This document shows, piece by piece, positions 16,709-26,191 of a stretch of 64,000 nt of DNA (position 1 is its first letter; every line of letters starts with the position of its first letter). The notes beneath the pieces were generated by a model, which saw only the letters and a program-made list of their open reading frames with translations, had not been told where the DNA came from and searched no databases. The translations under genes and the position numbers were made by a program. Origin of the DNA: Hydrogenophilales bacterium 28-61-23 (lineage in GTDB: Bacteria > Pseudomonadota > Gammaproteobacteria > Burkholderiales > Thiobacillaceae); NCBI GenBank assembly GCA_002281555.1, contig NCGJ01000003.1, positions 310,001 to 374,000 on the forward strand. Direction: 5' to 3'.

Positions 16709-18706
16709 TTACTTCACCACTTCCTTGAGCTGGTCGAGGATGGCCGGATTCTCCAGCGTGGAGATGTCGGAAGTGATTTCCTCGCCCTTGGCCAGCGTGC
16801 GCAGCAGGCGGCGCATGATCTTGCCGGAGCGGGTTTTCGGCAGGTTGTCGCCGAAGCGGATTTCGTCCGGTTTGGCGATCGGGCCGATCTCGTGGGCGAC
16901 ATGGTTGCGCAGGTCGTTGACGATCCTCTTCGCCTCTTCGCCGGTCGGGCGGGCGGTTTTCAGCACGACGTAGGCGACGATGGCTTCGCCCTTGATGTCG
17001 TGCGGCTTGCCGACCACGGCGGCTTCCGCGACCAGCGGATGCGAGACCAGCGCGGATTCGATTTCCATGGTGCCCAGGCGGTGGCCGGACACGTTCAGCA
17101 CATCGTCGATGCGGCCCATGATGGTGAAGTAGCCGGTGTGCGGGTCGCGCACCGAGCCGTCGCCGGCTAGGTACATCTTGCCGCCCAGCTCGTCCGGGTA
17201 GTAGCTGTGCCGGAACCGTTCCGGGTCGCCCCAGATGGTGCGGATCATCGACGGCCAGGGTTTCTTGACGACCAGGAAGCCGCCCTTGCCCCACTCCACA
17301 TCGTGGCCGGCCTCATCGACGATTTCGGCCATGATGCCGGGCAGCGGCAAGGTGCAGGAGCCGGGCACGGTGGGTGTGACGCCGGGCAGCGGGGTGATCA
17401 TGTGGCCGCCGGTTTCGGTCTGCCACCAGGTGTCGACGATAGGACAGCGACCGCCGCCGACTTTTTCGTGATACCACATCCAGGCTTCCGGATTGATCGG
17501 CTCGCCGACCGTGCCGAGCAGGCGCAGGCTGGTCAGGTCGTATCGGTCCGGATGCTGTTCCGGGTTGGCTTCACCCAGCTTGATCAGCGAGCGGATCGCG
17601 GTCGGCGCGGTGTAGAAGGTATTCACCTTGTGGCGCTGGATCATGTCCCAGAAACGGCCCGGATTCGGGAACGTGGGCACGCCCTCGAACACGATCTCGG
17701 TGCCGCCGCAGGCGAGCGGGCCGTAGGTGACGTAGGTGTGGCCGGTGACCCAGCCGATGTCGGCGGTACACCAGAACACGTCGTCGGGCTTCAGGTCGAA
17801 GGTCCACTTCATGGTCATGATGGCGTGCAGCAGATAGCCGCCGGTGGAATGCTGCACGCCCTTGGGCTTGCCGGTGGAGCCGGAGGTATAGAGCAGGAAC
17901 AAGGGATGTTCGGCTTCGACCCATTCCGGTTCGCAGGTTTCCGATTGATTCGCCTCCAGGTCGTGCCACCAGATGTCGCGCCCTTCCGCCATGACGGCGG
18001 CGGGGTTGCCAACCTCGCCGGTGCGCCGGTAGACCACCACATGCTTGATCGAGTCGGTGCCGCCCAGGGTCAACGCTTCGTCGACGGCGGGCTTGAGCGG
18101 CAGGTTGCGGCCGCCCCGGCATTGTGCGTCGGCGGTAATGATCAGCACCGCGCCGGCATCCTCGATGCGGTCGCGCAGCGAGTGCGCCGAAAAGCCGCCG
18201 AACACCACCGAGTGGATCGCGCCGATGCGGGCGCAGGCCTGCATGGCGACGACGCCTTCGATCGACATGGGCAGATAGATGATGACCCGGTCGCCTTTTT
18301 TGACGCCCAGACTCCTCAGCGCGTTGGCGAACTTGCCGACGCGCGCCAGCAATTCGCGATAAGAGACCCGGGTGACGGCGCCATCGTCGGCCTCGAAGAT
18401 GATCGCGGTCTTGTCGCCCAGGCCGGCTTCGATGTTCTTGTCCAGGCAGTTCCAGGAAACATTGAGCTTCCCGTCGCTGAACCACTTGTAGAACGGCGCG
18501 CCGGATTCATCGAGCACCGTCGTGAACGGCTGCTTCCAGACCACGTTTTCGCGCGCCAGCCGGGCCCAGAACCCTTCGTAGTCGGCCTCGGCCTCGGCGC
18601 ACAGCGCCTTGTAGGCGTCCATGCCGGAAACGTTGGCTTGCGCGACGAATTCCGGCGCGGGAGGAAAAACGCGATGTTCGTGCAGGACGGATTCGATGGT
18701 GTTCAT
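16709..18706 (-). CDS. acs: Acetyl-CoA synthetase
   Basis: The 665-residue enzyme activates acetate to acetyl-CoA through acetyl-AMP in the cytoplasm. AMP-binding motifs are clear: [11 protein letters not shown] (P-loop-like A3), WWQTETGGH (A5), and the C-terminal SGKIMRR with the Lys that is acetylated in the family. Length agrees with typical Acs (about 650). It is transcribed leftward and divergent from glnE, with a 22-bp inverted repeat in the 178-bp spacer. Whole-length conservation leaves little doubt. Confidence 0.96.
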   Translation of the reverse strand: MNTIESVLHEHRVFPPAPEFVAQANVSGMDAYKALCAEAEADYEGFWARLARENVVWKQPFTTVLDESGAPFYKWFSDGKLNVSWNCLDKNIEAGLGDKTAIIFEADDGAVTRVSYRELLARVGKFANALRSLGVKKGDRVIIYLPMSIEGVVAMQACARIGAIHSVVFGGFSAHSLRDRIEDAGAVLIITADAQCRGGRNLPLKPAVDEALTLGGTDSIKHVVVYRRTGEVGNPAAVMAEGRDIWWHDLEANQSETCEPEWVEAEHPLFLLYTSGSTGKPKGVQHSTGGYLLHAIMTMKWTFDLKPDDVFWCTADIGWVTGHTYVTYGPLACGGTEIVFEGVPTFPNPGRFWDMIQRHKVNTFYTAPTAIRSLIKLGEANPEQHPDRYDLTSLRLLGTVGEPINPEAWMWYHEKVGGGRCPIVDTWWQTETGGHMITPLPGVTPTVPGSCTLPLPGIMAEIVDEAGHDVEWGKGGFLVVKKPWPSMIRTIWGDPERFRHSYYPDELGGKMYLAGDGSVRDPHTGYFTIMGRIDDVLNVSGHRLGTMEIESALVSHPLVAEAAVVGKPHDIKGEAIVAYVVLKTARPTGEEAKRIVNDLRNHVAHEIGPIAKPDEIRFGDNLPKTRSGKIMRRLLRTLAKGEEITSDISTLENPAILDQLKEVVK

Positions 18707-18736
18707 TACGGACGACTCCTTAACGTGAAATGTGGC

Positions 18737-18822
18737 TCGCCGCTGCGCGGCTTGGTGAAATGTGAAACGTGACCCCGCGCGATGCCGTAGTTCTCGCGTC
18801 TCACCAAGCCGCGCAGCGGCGA
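18737..18822. repeat. 22-bp perfect inverted repeat between acs and glnE
   Basis: Arms 18737-18758 and 18801-18822 are exact reverse complements with a 42-nt spacer; the core is CGCCGCTGCGCGGCTTGGTG. Short direct repeats of GTGAAATGT and GTGAAACGT flank the left arm. Because acs and glnE are divergent, this is not a gene-end terminator; it may be a repeat insertion or a regulatory structure. Confidence 0.75.
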
Positions 18823-18884
18823 ATCATGTTTCATGAAGTTGTAATATCAGGCGGCTTCCAACAGTCGGCATTTTGCCTCGCATC

Positions 18885-21653
18885 ATGACACCTGCACCAG
18901 ATCAAACAGCGCCCGAACCAGAGCTTGCGATTGCGCGCGCGGCCGCCTACAGCCGCTGGCTGAACGGACGCCTGGCCGCCCGGCCGGAACTGGCCGACTG
19001 GCTGGCGACCGCCAGCGCCAGCCCGGTTTCCCGCTCGGACATGCTGGATTTCCTCGCCACCGGCATCGCCAGCGAGGACGACCTCAAGCGCCAGCTGCGC
19101 CGCTTGCGCGAACGCGTGTTCGCCCGCGTCATGACGCGCGATCTGAACGGTCTGGCCGATCTTTCCGAAGTCACCCGCACATTGACCGAACTGGCCGAAG
19201 TTTCCGTGGCTTGCGCGCTCGACTTCCATCACCGCGACCTTGCCGCGATCCACGGCGAACCGCTCGATTCCACCGGCCAGCCGCAGCAACTAATCGTCGT
19301 CGGCATGGGCAAACTGGGCGGCGGCGAACTGAATGCGTCGTCGGATATCGACCTGATCTTTGTCTACCCGGAAGACGGCGAGACCCACGGCGGGGTTGGC
19401 AACACCCGGAAGATCGACAACTTCGAATTCTTCACCCGGGTCGGCAAACGTCTGATCAACGCCATCGGCGACAACACCGGCGACGGCTACGTGTTCCGGG
19501 TCGACATGCGCCTGCGCCCGTATGGCGACTCCGGCCCGCTGGTGTCCAGCTTCGCGATGCTGGAAGACTATTTCTACACCCAGGCGCGCGAGTGGGAGCG
19601 CTATGCCTGGATCAAGGGCCGCGCGATAACGGGTTTTCCGATCGCCGGCGCGCCGGAGCGCATCGCCGAACTGGAAAAACTGCGCACGCCGTTCGTGTTC
19701 CGGAAATATCTTGATTTCGGCGCATTCGGCTCGATGCGCGAACTGCACGCGCAGATTCGGCGCGAGGTGATGCGCCGCGACAAGGCCGACAACATCAAGC
19801 TCGGCCCGGGCGGCATCCGCGAGATCGAATTCATCGCCCAGGTGTTCCAGCTCATCCGCGGCGGCCAGCAGGCCTCGCTGCAGATGCGGCCGACGCGCAC
19901 CTTGCTGCACCAGCTCGCCGCCTACAACCTGATGCCCGAAGCGCAAACGACCGAGCTGGAAGCCGCTTACGTCTTTCTGCGCAATCTGGAACACCGCCTG
20001 CAATACCTCGACGACGCGCAAACCCAGATGCTGCCGACCGGCGACGCGGATCGGCAACGGGTCGCCGAAGCGATGGGTTTTGCCGACTGGGCCGGGCTGC
20101 TGGCCAGGCTCGACCCGATGCGGCGCAAGGTCTCCGGCCAGTTCGAACAGGTCTTTGGCGCGCCGCAGGAAGACCAGTCCGGCCATCCGCTCGCCGGGCT
20201 GTGCGAAGCGCCCGAGGACGAAGCGCTGGCGCGTCTGGCCCGCGTCGGCTACGGCGACCCCGCCGCCGCGCTGAACCAGTTGCTGGCGCTGCGCCAGGGC
20301 AATCGCTACAACAGCCTGCCGGCCAGCAACAAGGCCATGCTCGACGGCCTGCTGCCGCCGCTGATCGAAGTCGCCGCCAGCTTTCCGAACGCGGCCGACA
20401 CGCTGACCCGCATCCTCGACCTGCTCGAAGCCATCGCCCGGCGCGGCCCCTATCTGGCGCTGCTCAAGGAGTATCCGCAAACGCTGCGCCAGGTCGCGCG
20501 CATAGCCAGCAGCAGCCCGTGGGCGGCGCAATACTTGACCCGGCAGCCGCACCTGCTCGACGAACTGCTCGACTCGCGCCAGCTCATGGCACCGCCGGAC
20601 TGGCCGCGCGCGCGCCAGGAACTGGGACTGCGTCTGGCCGGCATGGTGTTGCCGAACGCGCATGCCGACGTCGAACGCCAGATGGATGAACTGCGCCATT
20701 TCAAGCAGTCGGAAACCTTCCGCCTGCTGGCGCAAGACCTGAGCGGCATGTGGACGCTGGAAAAACTGTCCGACCACCTGTCCGATCTGGCCGATCTGCT
20801 GGTCGGCGCGACGCTGGAACTGGTCTGGAATTCACTCACCGGCAAGCATCGCGCCGCGCCAACCCCGCCCGCGTTCGCGGTCATCGCCTACGGAAAATTG
20901 GGCGGCAAGGAGCTGGGTTACGCCTCCGACCTGGACATCGTGTTCCTGTACGACGACCCACACCTGGACGCGCAAGAGGTCTACGCCAAGCTCGGCAAAC
21001 GCCTGAACACCTGGATGGGCACGCTGACCTCGGCCGGCATCCTGTACGAAACCGATTTGCGCCTGCGTCCGGACGGCGCCGCCGGCCTGCTGGTCAGCAG
21101 CGTCGAGGCGTTCGAGGACTACCAGTTGCATCACGCCTGGACCTGGGAACACCAGGCCCTGACCCGCGCCCGCTTCTGCTGCGGCGACCCGGCGGTGGGC
21201 GAACGTTTTGGCGCGATCCGCGACAACGTTTTGCGGCAAGCCCGCGATACCGACAAGCTGCGCGCCGAAGTAAAAGAAATGCGCCAGAAAATGCACGCCG
21301 GCCACCCCAATACCAGCGGCATGTTCGACATCAAACACGATGCCGGCGGCCTGGTCGACGTGGAGTTCGCCATGCAATACCTGGTGCTCGCGCACGCCGC
21401 GCAACACCCGGAAATGTGCGCCAACATCGGCAACATCGCGCTGCTCAAACGCGCCGGCGAACTCGGCCTGCTGCCGATGGAAATCGCGCTGGCCGCCGCC
21501 GACGCCTACCGCGAACTGCGCCGCCGGCAACATGCCGCCAAACTGCGTGGCGGCGGAGCCGCTGGCGACCAGGCCCGCGCCGAACACGGCGGCCTGAGCC
21601 AGGAGATTCAGGCGGTGAAAGCGTTGTGGGGGGATGTGTTCGGCGCGGCTTGA
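18885..21653 (+). CDS. glnE: Glutamine synthetase adenylyltransferase/adenylyl-removing enzyme
   Basis: A 922-residue bifunctional enzyme with the two-fold GlnE architecture: nucleotidyltransferase motif GKLGGGELNASSDIDLIFVY in the N-terminal (adenylyl-removing) half and GKLGGKELGYASDLDIVFLY in the C-terminal (adenylylating) half. It tunes glutamine synthetase activity to nitrogen status through PII. Start is the ATG at 18885; a TTG four codons upstream is less likely. Gene is single and divergent from acs. Confidence 0.96.
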   Translation: MTPAPDQTAPEPELAIARAAAYSRWLNGRLAARPELADWLATASASPVSRSDMLDFLATGIASEDDLKRQLRRLRERVFARVMTRDLNGLADLSEVTRTLTELAEVSVACALDFHHRDLAAIHGEPLDSTGQPQQLIVVGMGKLGGGELNASSDIDLIFVYPEDGETHGGVGNTRKIDNFEFFTRVGKRLINAIGDNTGDGYVFRVDMRLRPYGDSGPLVSSFAMLEDYFYTQAREWERYAWIKGRAITGFPIAGAPERIAELEKLRTPFVFRKYLDFGAFGSMRELHAQIRREVMRRDKADNIKLGPGGIREIEFIAQVFQLIRGGQQASLQMRPTRTLLHQLAAYNLMPEAQTTELEAAYVFLRNLEHRLQYLDDAQTQMLPTGDADRQRVAEAMGFADWAGLLARLDPMRRKVSGQFEQVFGAPQEDQSGHPLAGLCEAPEDEALARLARVGYGDPAAALNQLLALRQGNRYNSLPASNKAMLDGLLPPLIEVAASFPNAADTLTRILDLLEAIARRGPYLALLKEYPQTLRQVARIASSSPWAAQYLTRQPHLLDELLDSRQLMAPPDWPRARQELGLRLAGMVLPNAHADVERQMDELRHFKQSETFRLLAQDLSGMWTLEKLSDHLSDLADLLVGATLELVWNSLTGKHRAAPTPPAFAVIAYGKLGGKELGYASDLDIVFLYDDPHLDAQEVYAKLGKRLNTWMGTLTSAGILYETDLRLRPDGAAGLLVSSVEAFEDYQLHHAWTWEHQALTRARFCCGDPAVGERFGAIRDNVLRQARDTDKLRAEVKEMRQKMHAGHPNTSGMFDIKHDAGGLVDVEFAMQYLVLAHAAQHPEMCANIGNIALLKRAGELGLLPMEIALAAADAYRELRRRQHAAKLRGGGAAGDQARAEHGGLSQEIQAVKALWGDVFGAA

Positions 21654-21772
21654 GGCGTAAATCCTCCTGATCCGCAAGCTGCCTCAGCTAAGCGCCGCCA
21701 AGTGTGGAGGCGGCAAGGGACAGCCGCCAGATTTCCATGCCGACCGCGGCGGCTTGCGAATCGGGTAAATCT

Positions 21773-22726
21773 TCAGCGCGGCGCCCGATCCCGCCAGTCC
21801 AGCAGGCCCTGGCTGTTCAGTTCCACGTCATTGGCGAGCAGATCGCGGCAGGTCGATTCATCCAGCCCGCAGCCATGCGCGCGCAGCCGGGCCATCAGCA
21901 AGTCGCCCAGCGCCAGTTTCAGCCCATCCTGCCGCGCCGCGCCCGCGCCGGGCGCGGCCAGCGCCAGCGCGACGAATTCGTCGATCAACGCATGCAAGTC
22001 AGGCGCTAAAGCCGGCAGATTTTCGATGCGGCCGTAATGGGTCAGATACGCGGCCGCCGCGTTGCGCGCGATCAGACGATCGATGGAAGCGTGCAGTGCA
22101 TCGGGTTCGAACTGCACCGGGGTCGTGGTCGGAAAGATAAATGGACGTCCGTCGACGTCGAACTCGCGATAGGAAATGCCGAAGGTGTCGCCGGTGAACA
22201 GGCTGTTGCTGGCCAGGTCGTGGATGCAGAAGTGATGCCGGGCATGGCCGGGCGTGTCGATGAATTCGAGCCGGCGACCGTTGAAATCGAGCACAAAGCC
22301 GTCGTCGGCTTCGATCACCCGTTCGACCGGCGCCGGCACGATCTCGCCGTACAACGCGTGGAACACCGCCTCGCCATAGACCGCGATGGAACCCCGCACC
22401 AGCTTGCTCGGGTCGATCAGATGGCGCGCGCCGCGCGGATGCGCGACCAGTTTCGCGTTCGGACAGGCGGCGAGAAACGCGCCGGCCGCCCCGGCGTGGT
22501 CGAGGTGGACATGGGTGACGATGACGAAATCGACCGCCTCCGGCGCGACGCCCAACCCGGCCAGCGCTGCCAGCGTATGCGGCACGGCGGCGTTTGTCCC
22601 GGTGTCGACGATGGCCGCGCGGCCCCGCTCGACGATCAGGTGGATGGCGGCGAGGCCGGGACGTAGATATTCGGCGTCGAGGGTGACGATGCCGTGCGGG
22701 TGATGACGTGCGTTAACAGGGGTCAT
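21773..22726 (-). CDS. MBL-fold metallo-hydrolase
   Basis: The 317-residue protein has the metallo-beta-lactamase signature HVHLDH at residues 72-77, an upstream Asp (VDTGTN) and downstream metal ligands (AHPRGARH, DTPGHARHH, FTGDT). It is a binuclear zinc or iron hydrolase of unknown substrate, similar in layout to glyoxalase II-like and lactonase-like proteins. Its start lies 13 nt from the stop of the AcuI-like gene in the same direction, so the two are probably co-transcribed. Confidence 0.82.
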   Translation of the reverse strand: MTPVNARHHPHGIVTLDAEYLRPGLAAIHLIVERGRAAIVDTGTNAAVPHTLAALAGLGVAPEAVDFVIVTHVHLDHAGAAGAFLAACPNAKLVAHPRGARHLIDPSKLVRGSIAVYGEAVFHALYGEIVPAPVERVIEADDGFVLDFNGRRLEFIDTPGHARHHFCIHDLASNSLFTGDTFGISYREFDVDGRPFIFPTTTPVQFEPDALHASIDRLIARNAAAAYLTHYGRIENLPALAPDLHALIDEFVALALAAPGAGAARQDGLKLALGDLLMARLRAHGCGLDESTCRDLLANDVELNSQGLLDWRDRAPR

Positions 22727-22739
22727 GACGGATTTGCCT

Positions 22740-23801
22740 TCAACGATTTACGTCCACGATGTATCGCCCGGTCATCTGCCCGGCGAGGATTTTTTCGGCG
22801 GCGGGAAGAACCTCCGACAAACCGATTTCATGCCCGATGCCGGCCAGCAAAGCCGCATCGAGCCCCTCTGCCAAGCGCGCCCAGGCGGCTTGCCGGCGCG
22901 CCGGGCTGGCATAGACCGAGTCGATGCCGTACAGCGCGATGCCGCGCAGGATGAACGGCGCAACGCTGGCCGGAAAGTCCATGCCCATGGCCAGACCGCA
23001 CGCGGCCACCGCGCCGTCGCGTTTGACTTGCGCGCAGGCATTGGCCAGCGCGTGGCTGCCCAGCGCATCGACGACGCCGGCGTAACGTTCCTTCTGCATC
23101 GGTTTGCCCGGCGCGGCGAAGTCGGCGCGATTCAGCACCTTGGCGGCGCCCAGGTTTTTCAGGTAGGCGTGGTCCGCCGTCTTGCCGGTCAAGGCATGTA
23201 CTTCGAACCCCGCGCCGGCCAGCAAGGCGATGGCGATGGAACCGACGCCGCCGGTCGCGCCGGTGACCAGAATCGGGCCATCGGCCGGCGTCAGGCCATG
23301 CCGCTCCAGCGTCTGCGCGCACAGCGCCGCCGTGTAGCCGGCGGTGCCGATGGCGGCGGCATCGCGCGGGGTCATTTGCACCCCCGGCTCGGGAAAAACG
23401 TCCGAGCCGCCCCCCGAGGGGGCCAAGTCGTTCTTGGGGCGGCCCGGCGAACGACTTGAGCGCACCGGCAGCTTCACCAGCCAGTCGCCCGGCGCGCGGG
23501 TGCGTTGCGCCAAACCGCCCCAGCGCGTTTCGCCCAGACCCCAACCGTTCAACACCACCGCGTCGCCGGGCCGGAAATCAGGATGCGACGAGCTTTCCAC
23601 CACGCCCGCCGCGTCGATGCCGGCCACCATCGGCCAGGTCCGTACGATGGGACTCCGGTTGCACAACGCCAGCGCGTCCTTGTAGTTGAGCGTGGCATAG
23701 TCGATGCGCAGCTCGACATCGCCTTCGGGCAGGGTGTCCAGCTCCGTTACCTGGGCGGAAAATTCGGGCGTGTCGGTGAGCAGCAAAGCGCGATAGGTCA
23801 T
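22740..23801 (-). CDS. AcuI/YhdH-family zinc-less quinone oxidoreductase-like reductase
   Basis: The 353-residue medium-chain reductase matches the YhdH/AcuI family (acrylyl-CoA reductase): NYKDALAL, PMVAGIDAAGVV, a nucleotide-binding VTGATGGVGSIAIALL and AACGLAMG. Start is the ATG at 23801. The family is normally about 325-330 residues. Here residues about 113-142 are an extra Ser/Pro/Gly-rich stretch between GDWLVKLP and MTPRDAAAIGTAG, where relatives run on with no gap. The corresponding DNA (23376-23465) is a palindromic repeat. Whether the enzyme still folds and works is uncertain. The extra loop falls between the catalytic and nucleotide-binding parts. Confidence 0.85.
   Translation of the reverse strand: MTYRALLLTDTPEFSAQVTELDTLPEGDVELRIDYATLNYKDALALCNRSPIVRTWPMVAGIDAAGVVESSSHPDFRPGDAVVLNGWGLGETRWGGLAQRTRAPGDWLVKLPVRSSRSPGRPKNDLAPSGGGSDVFPEPGVQMTPRDAAAIGTAGYTAALCAQTLERHGLTPADGPILVTGATGGVGSIAIALLAGAGFEVHALTGKTADHAYLKNLGAAKVLNRADFAAPGKPMQKERYAGVVDALGSHALANACAQVKRDGAVAACGLAMGMDFPASVAPFILRGIALYGIDSVYASPARRQAAWARLAEGLDAALLAGIGHEIGLSEVLPAAEKILAGQMTGRYIVDVNR
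23376..23465. repeat. Palindromic repeat inserted in frame in the AcuI-like gene
   Basis: The segment contains the 10-bp inverted repeat CAAGTCGTTC (23424-23433) and GAACGACTTG (23449-23458), plus a CCCCCGAGGGGG hairpin at 23411-23422. This GC-rich palindrome is of a type common between betaproteobacterial genes, and it coincides with the residues of the reductase that are missing from the family. Exact insertion ends are inferred from the protein comparison. Confidence 0.65.
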
Positions 23802-23858
23802 GGTGGTTCCAGATAAGGGGCGACAGGTCGAATCAAGCAGTCGAATCAAGCCGCCGAT

Positions 23859-25004
23859 TCAAACTGCTAATGCCGCCAGCCAGCGTGCCGCATCGACGAT
23901 CTGCACCGATGTGCGGAATTCCTCCTGGCGCAGGTCGCGCACCAATTGCACGGCCTGCGCCTGCGGGAATTTTGCAGCAAACCCGGCCAGGGCGCGGTGA
24001 ACACTGTTGTCGGCCAACTTGCATTCGATCAAATGCGTCAGCTTGGCGCTGTCTCCGTCGCCTTCGCTCAAAGCAAAGTCCACTTCCGCGCCATCTTTGG
24101 TGCGGATGTAGTGCAGCCCGGCGGTTTTGCCCTGCGCGTCCTGCTGGAAATGCACGTGTTTCAGCAACATGGCGGCGACGGCGTTTTCCAGCCGCATACC
24201 GTCATCGCCACGCACCAGACCGGTATCGAAAAAATACACCTTCGGCGTTTGCAGAATGGCGCGCGCCACGTTGCGGTGCCACGGTTGCACGGTGAAGACG
24301 ATGTACAGCGCCTGCAAAATATCGAGGTAGCGCTTGAGCGTGACCGGCGAAACGGCAAGATCACGCGCGATGGACGCCAACGACACGGGCGAGCCGACGC
24401 GCTCGCGCAACAACTCGACAAATAGACGCATGGTGTTGATTTCATGCAGACGGGAGAACTCCAGCACATCTTCGCGGATAAGGTCGGTGAAGTATTGCTG
24501 CCGCCAGCGGTCCGCGTCCTGTGCGGATTCGGCCAGACAGGGTTCGGGAAAGCCGCCGCGCAGCATCAGCCGCTCCAGCGCCTGAATCGGCGTACCGCCC
24601 TGCTGCTCGCACCACTCGCGCACGGAAATGGGGTGCAAGCGAAACGACAGGTAACGCCCGGCCAGCGAATCGCCGCTTTGCCGCCAGGTTTCCATGCGCG
24701 CACTGCCGGTCACCAGCAACGCCTGCCCCGGCGCGCGACCGTCCACCACGCCTTTCAGCCAGTTCTTCCAGTCCGGCATTTTGTGGATTTCATCCATCGC
24801 CAACAGCCGGCTGCGCGGCGACCAGCTTTGCCGCTGCAACACGGCGCGATCCGCCAGCACATCCCAGTTCAAGTACTGCGCCGGCTCGAATTCCGCCATG
24901 AGTTGACGGCACAAGGTGGTTTTTCCGACCTGACGCGGGCCGGTCAGCAAAACCATTTTACGTTCCAGATCGCTGGCGACGAGGGTATCGAGATAACGCT
25001 TCAT
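23859..25004 (-). CDS. AAA ATPase with DUF4143 domain
   Basis: A 381-residue protein with an N-terminal AAA_14 ATPase (Walker A TGPRQVGKTT at 21-30, Walker B LLAMDEIHK near 71, sensor TGSARM) and a C-terminal DUF4143 domain (residues 200-340, ending in a restriction-endonuclease-like fold GAEVDFAL...ECK). The family is widespread, often in accessory or defence-like islands, and has no settled function. It stands alone here, with a perfect 14-bp palindrome just upstream and a broken toxin gene next to it. The neighbourhood looks like a small accessory insertion between acuI and apaH. Confidence 0.85.
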   Translation of the reverse strand: MKRYLDTLVASDLERKMVLLTGPRQVGKTTLCRQLMAEFEPAQYLNWDVLADRAVLQRQSWSPRSRLLAMDEIHKMPDWKNWLKGVVDGRAPGQALLVTGSARMETWRQSGDSLAGRYLSFRLHPISVREWCEQQGGTPIQALERLMLRGGFPEPCLAESAQDADRWRQQYFTDLIREDVLEFSRLHEINTMRLFVELLRERVGSPVSLASIARDLAVSPVTLKRYLDILQALYIVFTVQPWHRNVARAILQTPKVYFFDTGLVRGDDGMRLENAVAAMLLKHVHFQQDAQGKTAGLHYIRTKDGAEVDFALSEGDGDSAKLTHLIECKLADNSVHRALAGFAAKFPQAQAVQLVRDLRQEEFRTSVQIVDAARWLAALAV

Positions 25005-25031
25005 TCCGACTATTTTATATATCGATTCAAT

Positions 25032-25045
25032 AAAGTCGCGACTTT
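25032..25045. promoter_or_regulatory. Perfect 14-bp palindrome upstream of the DUF4143 ATPase gene
   Basis: AAAGTCGCGACTTT lies 28 nt upstream of the ATG at 25004, inside an AT-rich stretch that includes TATATA-like sequence suited to a promoter. It could be an operator. Function is inferred from position and symmetry only. Confidence 0.4.
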
Positions 25046-25093
25046 TTTATAGCTAAATAGGTTTCAGTCTGACTTGTCGGGGCCAGCTCGCCA

Positions 25094-25228
25094 TCATGTT
25101 GCGTCGAGCAGAATCGCTGGCAGGTCGCGCGCACCAAGTAAAACACGCAGCACTTCGACGGCATTGGCGCGGTCCAGATAGAAGATCAAATGCGGGAATC
25201 CTGGCAACGGCCATATCGGTGAGGCCAG
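25094..25228 (-). pseudogene. Remnant of a RelE/ParE-family toxin (3' end only)
   Basis: The frame ending at the TGA at 25094 gives LPGFPHLIFYL...VEVLRVLLGARDLP, which closely fits the C-terminal 40 residues of ParE/RelE toxins (P-x-L-I-[FV]-Y ... V-x-V-L-R-V-[LW]-x-G-x-R-D). The N-terminal half is missing. Upstream sequence runs straight into the dispersed repeat at 25245-25350, and no antitoxin gene is present. I therefore call it a pseudogene truncated near the repeat. The upstream limit is approximate. Confidence 0.7.
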
Positions 25229-25244
25229 TCGCAGGGCGGATGCG

Positions 25245-25350
25245 GGGTGCCCTGGCCAGGATGGTTGCGCTTGCGAAGCCCATCGCGCGGAGGAAAAACC
25301 GGCCAGTCGATTGATGGGCTTCGCTGCGCTCACCCCAGCCCACGCGGGCT
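25245..25350. repeat. Degenerate second copy of the dispersed inverted repeat
   Basis: Imperfect arms around GCGAAGCCCATC (25273-25284) and GATGGGCTTCGC (25313-25324) with the right flank CACGCGGGCT match the element at 11201-11286 (translated: GWGERSEAH against GWVERSETH). It directly abuts the apaH stop codon on one side and the toxin remnant on the other. Confidence 0.7.
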
Positions 25351-26191
25351 AGCGACTGGCGAAGTCGGCGTCCTTCTTGCGCGGACAGCGTACCTGGAAG
25401 CACTGTTCGTCCTCCAGCCGGAACGCGGTCAAAGCGCCGCCCCACAGGCAGCCGGTATCCAGGGCGATGACGTCTTCCCGGATCATCAGGCCGAGCGTCG
25501 ACCAGTGTCCGAACAGGATGCGCACGCTGTTTTTTCCACAGGCGCTGGCGCGGCTGGGGAAGTCGAACCACGGCGTCAAGCCGGCCGGAATCGCGTCCAG
25601 GCCGAGCTTGTGCTGGAATTCCAGGCTGCCATCCGGATGCAGATAACGCGTGCGGGTCAGCGTGTTGGCGATGAAGCGCAGGCGTTCCTGGCCTTCCAGG
25701 TCGGGCGACCAGTGGCGCGGTTCGTTGCCGTACATCTGGGCGAGAAATTTGCGCCAATCCGGGCCGCGCAGCGCGGCTTCGAGTTCGCCCGCCAGTTTTT
25801 GCGCTTCTTCGGCGCTCCATTCCGGCGCGAGTCCGGCGTGCAACATCATCCAGGGTCCGTCGCGATGCAGCATCGGGCGGTGGCGCAGCCAGGTCAGCAA
25901 CGCGTCACGGTCGGGCGCGGCCAGGATCATATCCAGCGTGTCCTTGCGATGCGGCGGCACAAAACCTTCCGCCACCGAGAGCAGATGCAGGTCGTGATTG
26001 CCCAGCACGGCGACGACGCAATCGTCATGCGCCAGACACCAGCGCAACACCGCGAGCGAATCTTCGCCCCGGTTGACCAGGTCGCCGGTGATCCAGAGCG
26101 TGTCCCGCGCGCGGTCGAAATTCAGCGCCGCGAGCAGTTGTTCCAGCGCGGCATGACAACCCTGGATGTCGCCGACGACGTAAGTGCTCAC
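25349..26191 (-). CDS. apaH: Symmetrical diadenosine tetraphosphatase
   Basis: The 280-residue phosphoesterase hydrolyses Ap4A to two ADP and can remove Np4 caps from RNA. Metallophosphatase motifs are in order: GDIQG (7-11), GDLVNRG (36-42), GNHD (64-67) and a late GHWSTLG. Start is a GTG at 26191 forming a GTGA overlap with the ttcA stop; the open frame extending further is only antisense to ttcA. The stop codon touches the dispersed repeat. Last gene of the cutA-dsbD-tlpA-ttcA-apaH run. Confidence 0.92.
   Translation of the reverse strand: MSTYVVGDIQGCHAALEQLLAALNFDRARDTLWITGDLVNRGEDSLAVLRWCLAHDDCVVAVLGNHDLHLLSVAEGFVPPHRKDTLDMILAAPDRDALLTWLRHRPMLHRDGPWMMLHAGLAPEWSAEEAQKLAGELEAALRGPDWRKFLAQMYGNEPRHWSPDLEGQERLRFIANTLTRTRYLHPDGSLEFQHKLGLDAIPAGLTPWFDFPSRASACGKNSVRILFGHWSTLGLMIREDVIALDTGCLWGGALTAFRLEDEQCFQVRCPRKKDADFASR

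Noticed and set aside
19290-20777. Leftward open frame inside glnE
   Set aside because: Antisense shadow of glnE.
25053-25820. Leftward 255-codon frame between the ATPase and apaH
   Set aside because: Runs antisense or out of frame through the repeat and the apaH 3' end; only the short toxin remnant in another frame has family similarity.
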